From an uncultured Acidobacteriota bacterium (lineage in GTDB: Bacteria; Acidobacteriota; Thermoanaerobaculia; UBA5066), in assembly GCA_903845115.1 (NCBI GenBank), contig CAIMWE010000019.1:1-64000 (forward strand): a DNA stretch of 64,000 nt. Reading direction: 5' to 3'. The translations under genes and the position numbers were made by a program. Positions within the stretch are counted from its first letter, which is position 1, and each line of letters opens with the position of its first letter. A model generated the notes under the pieces. It made no database searches. It had not been told where the DNA came from and saw only the letters and a program-made list of their open reading frames with translations. This document shows positions 7,690-17,800 of the stretch, piece after piece.

Positions 7690-9561
7690 ATGAGGAAGAG
7701 GCGGATCGCCGTGGCGGGCCTCGCGGCCCTGCTCCTGGCCGTGGGCGCCTCTTCGTGGCTCGGTTTCCGCCGCCTGCGCTCGACCGTAGCCCGGGCCACG
7801 GACCCGGCGCGGACGGAAGAGGGCCGGGCGCGTCCCCTCGCGTTCTCGCCGATCGGCCACGCCCGATTCCCCATGGACCTCTTCGCCGACCCGTCCCTCC
7901 TCTCCGTGGCCGCTGCCGGGGGCGAGCTCTGGACCGCGGGCGGCCTCGGCCTGTCGGACGGGACGAGGAGCTTCGACCCCGCCGTGGGCCTCCCTTCGGC
8001 CCGGGTCGGCGCGCTCGCGGCGTGGAGGAAGGACGTCGTGTTCGGTCTCGAGGCCGGCGGCTGGGGGAGGGTCAGCGACGCGGGACTCGAGACGGCGACC
8101 TCCGGATGGGGACAGCTCGAGGTCCGGGTCTTTGCCGAGACCGAGGCCGGAGAGCTCCTGCTGGGGGCGAGGCAAGGGCTCTTCCTCGCACCCTACGGGA
8201 ACGGTTCGATCGAGAGGATCTCGGGCGAGCCCGTCCGGGCCGTCGCGCTCCTTCCGGGCGGTCTCGTGGCCGCGGGGGGCGAACGCGGCCTCCAGGTCCT
8301 CTCCCTGTCGGGGACGGGAACCCGCTCCGTGGCGACTCCCGACCCGTGGATCGAGTCGCTCGGGTGGGACGGAAAGAGCCTCTGGGCCTCGACGCCGCTC
8401 GGAACTGCCGTCGGGGATCCGCTCGCCGAACGCCTCCTCCTCGACCCGCATCCCCGCGGGGGGGACGTCCGCAAGGGTCTCGTCCAGGGAGGCGCCTGGT
8501 GGGGCCTGGCGGACGGCGGCCGGCTCGCCGCCCTTCTCCGGGACGGGACGCGGTCGGAGGAGCCCAACCCAGACGGGTTCCGGCGCCTCTTCTCCGTGGG
8601 AGGGAGCCTCTTCGCGGAGGCGCCCGCGGGCCTCTTCCGGAGGGAAACGGGGGGGTGGACCCTCGTCCGGAAGACCCTTCCCGGCGCGCTCCCGCTCTCC
8701 CACGTCAACGCCCTCGCGAGCACCGCCGGGGAGCTGTTCCTCGGGTTCTTCGACGGAGGGGTGGCCTCGTGCCGGCCCGGTCCGATCGGCTCCAGGATGA
8801 CGGTGCGGCCAGTGAGCGGGAGCGCGGCCTGGGGGGTCAACGCGCTCCTCCCGTCGGGAGGGACCGTCTGGGCGGCGACGCTTCGCGGGGTCTTCAAGAT
8901 CCGGGGAGGACGGGTCGAGCCGGTCGACGGCCCGGGCGGGGCGTATTCCCTCGCCCCGACCCCCACGGGGATCGCGCTCGGGTACGGGCAGGGGGTCTCG
9001 CTTCCGGGGGGACGCCTCCTCTCGGCCTTCCACGGACTTCCCGGGAACCAGGCGTACGCGCTGACGGCGGCGCGGGGCTCCGACGCCCTCTGGGTCGGGA
9101 CGCCGACGGGGCTCGGCCGGATCGAGAATGCCCGCGTCACCGCGCGGGCGCTCCCCGGCGAAGGGAAGCTCCCTCACCCCTGGGTCACCGCCCTCGTGGA
9201 CCTGGGCAGCCAGCTCGTGGTCGCCACTTGGGGAGGCGGCGTGGCCTCCCGGACCGGCGACGGCCCATCCGAACGGTGGGCCGCGTTCCCCGAGACCGAC
9301 CGCCTGCGGGTCAACGCCGGCGCGATCGCCCTGGGCCCGGACGGCCGCCTCTGGATCGGGACGCAGGGCGAGGGAATCTGGCGGTCGGACCCTTCCATCA
9401 CGCGGTTCGCGCCGGCCCCCTTCCCTTTGCCCTCCCGGAACGTCTATTCCCTGGCATTCTTCCCGGCAGACCGCCCCGACTCGCTCTTCGCCGGAACGGA
9501 TCAAGGACTGGTCCGGATTCCGCTCTCGCCCGACCCGCCGGTTTCCACGGAGGCCCGATGA
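7690..9561 (+). CDS. Membrane-anchored beta-propeller protein, first gene of the five-gene exported cluster
   Basis: A 623-residue protein with an N-terminal signal anchor (RRKR-type start then AVAGLAALLLAVGASS, about residues 4-20), followed by a periplasmic beta-propeller. Several blades carry motifs like those of two-component regulator propellers: ALWVGTPTGLGRIEN, RLWIGTQGEGIWR and LFAGTDQGLVRI, with earlier degenerate repeats. There is no kinase or output domain, so it is a free-standing propeller that probably binds a partner or ligand outside the membrane. A TAGAAT hexamer at 7671-7676, 13 bases before the ATG, may be its -10 element, but no clear -35 box is seen. Its stop overlaps the start of the VIT/VWA gene (ATGA at 9558). 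It is unrelated in sequence to the giant protein downstream. Confidence 0.8.
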   Translation: MRKRRIAVAGLAALLLAVGASSWLGFRRLRSTVARATDPARTEEGRARPLAFSPIGHARFPMDLFADPSLLSVAAAGGELWTAGGLGLSDGTRSFDPAVGLPSARVGALAAWRKDVVFGLEAGGWGRVSDAGLETATSGWGQLEVRVFAETEAGELLLGARQGLFLAPYGNGSIERISGEPVRAVALLPGGLVAAGGERGLQVLSLSGTGTRSVATPDPWIESLGWDGKSLWASTPLGTAVGDPLAERLLLDPHPRGGDVRKGLVQGGAWWGLADGGRLAALLRDGTRSEEPNPDGFRRLFSVGGSLFAEAPAGLFRRETGGWTLVRKTLPGALPLSHVNALASTAGELFLGFFDGGVASCRPGPIGSRMTVRPVSGSAAWGVNALLPSGGTVWAATLRGVFKIRGGRVEPVDGPGGAYSLAPTPTGIALGYGQGVSLPGGRLLSAFHGLPGNQAYALTAARGSDALWVGTPTGLGRIENARVTARALPGEGKLPHPWVTALVDLGSQLVVATWGGGVASRTGDGPSERWAAFPETDRLRVNAGAIALGPDGRLWIGTQGEGIWRSDPSITRFAPAPFPLPSRNVYSLAFFPADRPDSLFAGTDQGLVRIPLSPDPPVSTEAR

Positions 9562-11885
9562 ACGGACACCGTCTCTCGATTGCCGCTCTCCTCGGCGCTC
9601 TCGCCTTCCCGGCGCCGGCGCAGACCGGACTGCTGGTCCCCTCGTCGAAGGGGCATCCGGACGAGTCGGTGCTGGCTCTCCGGGAGATGAAGGTGGAGGC
9701 CGGCATCTCCCGCGGATACGCCCGGGTGAACGTGGTCCAGGTCTTCGAGAACAGGACCGGCGAGATCCAGGAGGGGACCTGGCGGTTCCAGCTCCCGCCG
9801 TCGGGCGCCGTCGGCGACTTCGCGGTCTGGGACGGGGCCGTCCGGATCCCCGGCGTCATCCTCGAGAAGAAGCGTGCCCGGGCGATCTACCGAGACCTGA
9901 CCACGCAGAAGATCGACCCCGGCCTCCTCCAGCAGGGAGAGGAGGACGACCGCCCGGCCGGCGGCGGTGGTACCCGGCCCTCGGGAGGAGCGGCTTTCTC
10001 GGTGAAGGTCGCGCCGATCCCGGCCTGGGGGACCAAGCGGCTCGAGCTGGAGTACCAGCACGAAGTGCCGTGGGTCGACGGAGTGGGAGAGTTCCGCTTC
10101 CCGCTGAAGCCGGGCGACGGCCTGGGGATGACCGCCGGAACTCTCGGCGTCCGCGTCGTCCTCGAGGACGGAGAGCCCCTCCCGGGCGGGCCCGGGACGG
10201 TCGCCCTCGTCCGGTCCGGGCGCGAGTCGGCGTTTCAGGGAAAGGCCGTCCGGCTGGAGCAAGACGTCGTCCTCAGGTTCCGGCCTGGCGCGACGGCTTC
10301 TCTGGTCTTCACGGCGTTCCGGAATCCCCAGGGGAAGCTTCCGGATGGGCTCGCCCTGGCCCCCTGGGAGCGCCCCACCGAGATTCCCCCGGAGAAGGAC
10401 GGGTTCTTCCTCCTCGAGTACCGCCCGGCCCTCCCGGCGAGCGCCCCGGCCGCCAGGACTCCCCGTCCGCCCGTGAGCGCGATCTTCCTCTTCGACACCT
10501 CGCTGGCGCACCGCTGGAGCGGTCTCGAGACCGGATGGGGACTGCTCGCCCGGATGCTGGACCTCCTGGGGCCCGACGACTCGTTCGCGGTGATCCCCTT
10601 CGACCGGTCCCCTGCCGCGGGGGCTCCCGCTCTCGCCCGGGCCCTGCCCGAAGCCAGGGCGAGCGCCCTCGAATTCCTCAGGTCCCGGCCCCTCCAGCCG
10701 GGAGCCAGCGCCGCGAGCGCCGTCGGCGAAGCCGCCTCCCGCCTCGCCCGGGTCGCCCCCGCGTCGGCGCGCATCGTCCTCCTGACCGGCGGCACGGCGA
10801 GCGCGGCCTCTCTGAAGGAGGCCCGGAAGGGAATCCCGCTCTTCACCGTGATGACGGGAGAGGAGCGCCCAGGGGGGCTCGCGGCCGCATCGGAGGAGTC
10901 GCTGCACCCGGCCTCGTCCGGCGAGGCGGAGGAGACTCTCTTCCTCCGCCGCCTGTTCGCCCCCCTTCCGCCGGCCGGCGCGGGAAAGCCGGTCGACGAA
11001 TCGCCGCTGAAGGTCTCTGGCGCCGCCGGCGTTCGCGACGTCTACCCGGTCATGACCCGGCCCCCCGCCCCGGGATCGCTCTCCGGGTGGGTCGGCCGGT
11101 ACGCGAAGGCGGCCCAGGGGGTCTCACTGGCACCGAAGGGAGAGGCCGTCCCCTCCGTTTCGGCGGACTTTCCCGAGACCGCCCTGGAGGCCCGCGACCT
11201 CCCCCGCCGCTGGGCGCGAGCCCGCGTCGACTACCTCCTCGCGAAGATCGAGCTGGAAGGCGAGAAGAGGGCGTGGGTGGAGGAGATCATCGCCCTGTCT
11301 CGCCGGTACAAGTTCGTCACGCCGTACACCGCGTTCCTCGCCGCCCCCAGGTCCCTCCTCAGGCCGCGCCGGATCCAGCCGGGAGACCCGGTCATCCGCA
11401 TCGAGGCCGACCCGCAGATCGTCTCGGCCACGGCCCTCCTTCCGTTCGGCAAGGCCGTCGACCTCTCGCGCCGCCCCGGCTCGAACCTCTGGGAAGGACG
11501 ATTCCTGGTCCCGGACGGCACGCCCGACGGCCCCCTGCCCGTGAGGCTGATCCTCACGGACGTCTCGGGGGCCAGGCTGGCCGAGACCAAGACCGTCGTC
11601 ATCGACGGGACTCCCCCGGTCATCCGCCCCGACGTCCCGGCCCAGGCGACGGCCGGGGAGACCGTGACCGTGGGCGCCCGGACGGACGCCGACGTCGTCT
11701 TCCTCTCCGTCCGCGTGGACGACGGTCCGCCGATTCCCCTCCGGTGGGACCAGAAGAGCCTGAGGTCGACCGCGCTCCTCACCCTTCCGCCCGGTTCCGC
11801 CGGACACCGCGACCTCTTCTTCGAGGCTTCGGACTCGGCCGGCAACCACGGCTTCGCCCGCGCCGGACTGGAGGTGAGCCGATGA
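9558..11885 (+). CDS. Exported VIT and VWA domain protein
   Basis: A 775-residue secreted protein. A signal peptide (about 1-22, cut near APAQ) is followed by a VIT domain (about 35-190; YARVNVVQVFENRTGEI and EKKRARAIYRDL are typical). Next comes a VWA-like domain (about 305-435) and the helical motif ALSRRYKFVTPYTAFLA (579-595), which is conserved in VIT/VWA proteins. The C-terminal part (about 605-775) looks like beta-sandwich, Ig-like modules. The VWA metal site normally reads DxSxS; here it is DTSLA (313-317), so the last serine is lost and metal binding may be weak or absent. Such proteins act as adhesion or assembly scaffolds. The ATG overlaps the previous stop (ATGA), and its own stop overlaps the next start in the same way, which shows tight coupling in the cluster. 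Confidence 0.85.
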   Translation: MNGHRLSIAALLGALAFPAPAQTGLLVPSSKGHPDESVLALREMKVEAGISRGYARVNVVQVFENRTGEIQEGTWRFQLPPSGAVGDFAVWDGAVRIPGVILEKKRARAIYRDLTTQKIDPGLLQQGEEDDRPAGGGGTRPSGGAAFSVKVAPIPAWGTKRLELEYQHEVPWVDGVGEFRFPLKPGDGLGMTAGTLGVRVVLEDGEPLPGGPGTVALVRSGRESAFQGKAVRLEQDVVLRFRPGATASLVFTAFRNPQGKLPDGLALAPWERPTEIPPEKDGFFLLEYRPALPASAPAARTPRPPVSAIFLFDTSLAHRWSGLETGWGLLARMLDLLGPDDSFAVIPFDRSPAAGAPALARALPEARASALEFLRSRPLQPGASAASAVGEAASRLARVAPASARIVLLTGGTASAASLKEARKGIPLFTVMTGEERPGGLAAASEESLHPASSGEAEETLFLRRLFAPLPPAGAGKPVDESPLKVSGAAGVRDVYPVMTRPPAPGSLSGWVGRYAKAAQGVSLAPKGEAVPSVSADFPETALEARDLPRRWARARVDYLLAKIELEGEKRAWVEEIIALSRRYKFVTPYTAFLAAPRSLLRPRRIQPGDPVIRIEADPQIVSATALLPFGKAVDLSRRPGSNLWEGRFLVPDGTPDGPLPVRLILTDVSGARLAETKTVVIDGTPPVIRPDVPAQATAGETVTVGARTDADVVFLSVRVDDGPPIPLRWDQKSLRSTALLTLPPGSAGHRDLFFEASDSAGNHGFARAGLEVSR

Positions 11886-14800
11886 GCCGCCCGTCCCTGC
11901 GTGCCAGCGGCCTCCTCTCCGGAGGGGTGCTCCTCGCCGCCGCCTTCCTTTCCCGGCGGGAAGTGGCCGCGGGAGAGTCGTTGACTCCGTTCGCCGACCT
12001 GACCGACTCCGATCCGATCACCGCGATCGTCTCCCGGACCGCGACGATCGACGGCCGGCTCGTCCGCTACCCCACCCCGACCCGCGACCTGGCGGCCGCC
12101 CTCGAGGCGAGAGCGGCCGGCGGCGCCAGGGGCGGAGGAGGGGACGGGGCCGTTCCGTCCCGCGACGCCCTGCGCCACCTGGCCGAGGCCCGGCGCGAGC
12201 TGGGCGACCTGCCGGGCGCCGAGGAAGCCCTCTCTCGCTGGGCCGCCTCCTCCCCGTCGGGCGGCGGGACCGAGTGGAACGAGGTCGCCCGGTGGGCCGC
12301 GAGATACCGGCGCTGGCCGCTGGCGCGGACGGCGGCGGCGAAGGCGCTCGACGCTCCGGCGTCGAAGGGCGGCTTCCCGCTGGAGTCCCGGAAGGGCCTC
12401 GCCACCGACCGGATCGAGTGGGCGGGCGAGGACCGCGCGGCCGGGGACCCGGACCAGCTGCGGGGAGACCGGGCGTCGCGCTTTCCGGACGACCCGAAGT
12501 TCGCCGAGGAGTGGATCCGCGCGCTGGAGAAGGCGAAGAAGCTCCGGGAGGCCGACGACGCGCTCCTCGGGGCCAGGGCCCTCGCTCCGGAGAGGCGCGC
12601 GCTCCTGGCCGCCCAGCTCCGGGACGCACGGGGAGACCTCCCGGGCGCCCTCGACGTGCTCGAGAAGGCTGTCCTGGCCGGCCCCGGCCAGGCGCCCTCG
12701 CCGGAGCTCCTCAAGGTATTCGCCGCCGCCGTCGACCGGACCGGGCCCCGGCGAAGGGACGTTTGGAGAGCCTCGCTCGACCGCCGGTTCGATCCGGCCG
12801 CCCTCTCTCTCTACCACGCCTACTTCCAGGGGAAGGGCCGCGGGGACCTCTCCGCCGAGCTCCTCCTCCAGACCGAGCTCAGGCACTCCGGCGCCCTCGA
12901 CCGGATCGCCTGGCTGCAGCTCTCCCGGCTCCACGAGGCCTCGGACACGATCCCGGAGGCCTTCCGGAGCCGCCTCGCGGCCGCCCAGGGAGCGAGCGCC
13001 GACGCGCAGAAGGAAGACCTGGCGGTCCTGGTCCACCTCGCCCTCCGGGCGGGTGCGCGCCCCCTCGCGTGGGGGACGTACAACGACGAGCCCCTGAGAT
13101 GGGCGGCCCGCATCGACGTCCACCCCGGTTTCACGAGCGGAGCCCTCTCCTTCCTGATGACCGGCTTCGACGGCCGGAACGCCCTGCACGGCCTGGAGGC
13201 CAAGCGTCTCCCCGAAAGAACCTTCCGGACGGCCCGGCTCCTCCTCGACGAGCTGGAGCGGCGGGCGCCGGCCCATCCGTCGATCCCCGCGCTCGTGGTG
13301 GAGGTGATGGAGCGTTACGTTCAGCAGGGCCACGGCGCCGACGCCCTCCAGCTCCTTCCGAAAGCCGACCGCGGAGAGGCGCCGGTCCGGGCCGCGGCCC
13401 GCCGCGCCGCTCTCCTCGCGCTCCGCCAGACGAAGGAGGCCCTCCCGAGGGAAGCTGCCCTCTGGAAGGAGCGCCTTCGCCTCCTGGCCCCGGACGGCTC
13501 GGTGCCGCCCATGGCCGAGAACGCCGACGCGGACGGGTACGCGGCGGTCCTCCGGGAGGCGATCGCGCGGCTCGACGCCCGGGACCGCTCCCACCGGACC
13601 TCCCTCGACCTCCTCCTCGCCGAGCTGGACCGCCTCCCGGACGCGGAAGCCCTCTGGCTCTTCGGAACCGGACGCGTCGAGGAGTGGAAGCTCGACGACG
13701 AGATGGAGGGGCGCTACCGCGCGGCCCTGAAGAGCTTCGAAGGGCCCGAGTGGTGGAAGAGCCTGGCGCGCTGGTACGCGCGGCGCGAGAAGAGAGCCGA
13801 GCTCAAGGCCCTCGCGGACGACGTCGCCTCGTCGTTCCGCGGGTCCGAGCTCTTCCGCCGCGACCCGGGCGTGAGCGCCCTGGTCAGGGTCGAAGGGCAG
13901 CCCGAGCTGTTCATCAGGGTCGCCGACTACCTCCGGCTCAGGGCGCTGGAGCGGTTCCCGGCTTCGCCGGCCGTCCTCAAGGAGGCGGAGTCCCACCTGG
14001 TGAGCCTGTCGACGTACCGGGGATTGACCGGCGCCGCCCTCGTCGAACGGAAGGAGAGAGGCGTCGTGGACGACCGCCTTCTGGAGAACCGGAGGGACGC
14101 GGTCCTGTTCCAGGACGACGATCGCCGCGCCCGCCTCATCAGCGGGCTGATGCGGGACGGAGCGCTCGAGAGGTTCCTCGTGACGCTCGAGCAGAAGAGC
14201 GGCAAGACCCCGGTCGACCACCTGTTCCTTCTCGACGGCTGGAGCCGGCTCTCCCGTTTCGAGCAGGCGGTCCCCTGGGCGGACCGGCTCGCCGAGAGCT
14301 ATCCCGGGGATCTCCGGCGGGCGACGGACGCGGTGACGCTCCACCGCTCCCTCTCGGGCCTCTTCCCGGCGGAGGCCGAGAACGCGGCCCGGATCGCCCG
14401 GACCGCGCTGCCGGCCCTGGAGAGCCCCGAAGGGCTCCTCACCCAGGTCGGCGAGATGTGGCAGGACCTCGACCGGCCCGAGCTGGCCGGCGCGGCGTTC
14501 CGGCAGGTCCTGGGGACCCGGCCACGGAACAGCGCGACCATCCTGGAGGTCGCCAGCACCTTCTGGGACTACGGGCGTTTCGAGGAGGCGTCGGGGGTCA
14601 TTGCCGAGGGGCGGCGCACCCTGGGTCTTCCCCACCTGCACGCCTTCGAGGCGGGAGTCCTGAAGGAGGAGACTAAGGACCTCCCGGGAGCCCTGCAGGA
14701 ATACCTCTCGTCCGTGGGCGGAGAGGATGCCGTCCCCGCGGCGGAGGCAGAGGAGCGGTGCGGGACGGGCGACGCCCGGGCCTCCCGCCGGCTGGCGCGT

Positions 14801-17800
14801 CTCGCGGGCCACCAGGGTCCGCGCGCGCTCCTCCTCGCCCGCATCGACGCCCTCCGGCCGGGGAGCCCGGAGTCGGAGGCCGCCGCCGTCCGGCTGCTCG
14901 CCGTCGTGGCCGAAGGGGAGGAGCCGGTCGACCCCTGGGACGACTGGGTCGACGACATGCCTCACGATCCGGTGGGGCGCGAGCAGCGCACGGCCAGGAA
15001 AGAGGCGTCCCGCCCCGCGGTGGAGAAGGGAGTCGTCGCCCTCGGGTCGAGGCTCCAGGAGAAAAGCTTCGCGCTCGCCGACCGGGCGACAGACCTGGCC
15101 TTCATCGCCGCGCTCCGCCGCTGGCGCCGGACCCTCCTCGACCCGCGCTGGACGGCGCCGCCCGAGCAGGCCGGTGTCGAGCTGGAGAGCCGGCTCCTCG
15201 CCCGCGCCTCGGACCTGGCCCCGACGCCCGAAGCCCGCATCGACGCCGAGCTGGCGAGGGCCCGGTACCTCGCCGCCAACGGGAGGGCGGCGGAGGCCGC
15301 CCGCATCCCGCCGGCCCTTCTCTCGAGGATCGACGCCCTCCCCGAGGGACCGGCGAAGATCCGCGCGCTCGTGACGCTGGCGCGCTTCGCCGAGGAACGC
15401 GGGGATCCCGTGGAGGCCTGGTCGCGCGTGTCGGCGAAGTACCCCTGGTCCCTCGGTGTCCTGGACGACCACCTGGAGTTCCTCTTCCGGACAGGGAAGG
15501 CGCGCGAGGCGCTGGACCTCCTCGAGAAGCGGTCCGCCTCGGCGGCCCCGGGGCACCGGGAGCGCCTCGTCGACCGCCTCGTGAGCGAGTCGCTCGACCG
15601 CGGCGACGTCGTCCGGGCCAAGCGCGCGCTCCAGGCCCGTCTTTCCCTGCCCCTCGAGCCCGAGGACCGCGTCGTGGCCGCGGGCCAGCTGGCGAGGATC
15701 TCGCTGCGCGAGGAGCCGGCCTTCGACGCCGTCACGCTCGGAAAGCGGGAGGCGAAGCTCGTCCCGGACCGCCTCCAGGCCGACCTCTGGAACGCGCTCG
15801 CCCTCGCCGCCCGGAAGGAGGCGCGACCCAGGGCCGACCTCACCCTCTCCATCGAAGCACTGAACCGCCGCCTCGACCGCGACTGGCTCGCGGGGGCGGC
15901 GAAGGCCGCGGCGGCCGCGGGACTCGACCCCGAGCTGCTCCGGTTCTTCGAGGCGCAGCGCGCGCGGAGCCCCCGCGACGTCCGGTGGGCCGTCGCCGTC
16001 CGCGACCTGAAGATGTTCGCAGCGGATCTCCCCGGCGCCATCGAAGCCGCCAGGGAGGCGTGCGCGATCGCCCCGGAGCAGGAGTCGCTCCAGCGGGAGG
16101 CCGTGACCCTCTTCGAGCGCGCCGGGAGGTTCCGCGACGCCTCCGACTTCCTGGCCGGATGGGCGAAACCGAGGGCGGGAGACGAGTCCGTCGCCATGTG
16201 GCGCGCGGGGCTCCTCGTCCGGGCGGGCGACAACACCAGAGCCGTGGAGATGGTGCGCGCGTATCTCGCCGCCGCACCGGCGGCCGGGAAGGCGCCGGCC
16301 GCGGACGACGAGGAAGGCGGCGGGGGCGGCAATCTCGCTCGCGCCGTGAGCCGCTTCCTCCAGTGGAACAGACCCAGGGCCGCCTGGATGCTCGCGTCTC
16401 CGCCGGACGGCAAGACCCCGGCGCGCGACGGGCGGCTCCCCCACCGCCTGAGGGCGGAACTGGCCCTCCGGGCCGGTCGTTTCGAGCTGGTCTTCGAGAA
16501 GTTCGGCCGGAACGACGATTTCCTGCGGGAGGCCGCTCCCGCCCTCGAGCGGACGGCGCGGCCGGAACAGCTCGCGGCTCTCCAGGAAACCCTCCTGGCG
16601 AGGCTCTTCCCCACCGGCAAAGCCCCCGATACGGAAGCGCTCAACCGGTACTGGTCGTTCGCGCGGAGCGCAGGTCTGCACCGCTTCGACGAGGCGATCG
16701 CCCGGAAGCTGTTCGAGAGGGGCGGTCCGGGCCCGTGGGGAACGGCGCCGCCGTTCGAGTTCGTGAAGGAGACGAAAGCGGTCGACACGGCCGTGGACAG
16801 CCGGCACTCGCTGGTCTTCGCCCCGCTGCCGACGGAGCGCGAGTGGGTTGGCTTCCTCGTCCAGCGAGACCGGACCGACCTGCTCTCTCCCGTCCTGGAC
16901 CGGATGGTCGCCGAGATCGACCGGCAGGTCTCGTCGGGCGGCGCCGCGGCCGAGGTCCCCTTCGCCCGGTGGTTCCCGGTCGAGCCGTTCTCCCGCATGG
17001 CCGCGAGCGGCGATCACGAGGCGTGGCGCCAGGCCGTGAGGCGGTGGTTCCGCTCGGCCGAGACGTGGGCGCGCTTTCTCCAGGCGACGGGCAAGCAATG
17101 GGACGTGACCCGGATGGTCCGGCTCCTCGACGGGCCCGCACGCGACGCCTGGATTCAGGCCAACGCCGCTTCCGCCGGCAAGAAGCCGGGGAGCGCTGAC
17201 GTCGTCCGGCGGGTCGGCGCCTCCCTCGCCGCGCTCGTCGAGAACGCCCCGGGAGCTTCCAGGGACCCCGACATCGTCCGGCTCCGAGGCCCGCGCACCA
17301 TCGGCGATGTCCTCGGGAACGACCCGAAATGGGCCTTCTCGGAGCTGTCGTCCGGCGGCGGCCGGCCCCCCCAGGAGCTCTGGGACCATCGCCCCGGCGA
17401 CGCCTGGTACGTCCTGGAAACGCTCGCCCGGCTCCGCGAGAAGGACTCCCTCTCCCCGTTCGTCCCGCTCGACTCCGTGGCCAGGGGCCAGGAAGGCGCC
17501 CGGGGTTTCCTCGCCAGCCGCACGGCCGAAGCGATCGGGGAGATCCCGCTCGCACTCCAGCTGGACGGCGGCGACGAGCCGATCGCCCGCCTCGACCGGC
17601 TCGAGAGGCGCCTCCGCTTGCTCGCCTCGTCGCCCGAGCGCAGGAGCGACGCGGCTGCCCTCTTCGCCAAGGAGGTGGCCGGGCGCCAGCGGACGGTCGA
17701 CGCCGCGGCCTTCCGGCAGCTGGAGCGGATCGGCTCCGACCTCGCGCTCGGCGCCGCCATCGACCGGATCGACGCTGCGAAGCCCGTCTCGAACACCCTC

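Noticed and set aside
11231-17389. Very long open frame (over 2000 codons) on the minus strand opposite the giant protein gene
   Set aside because: It is Arg/Gly/Pro-rich without domains, crosses two real plus-strand genes and arises from high GC at third codon positions of the sense genes.
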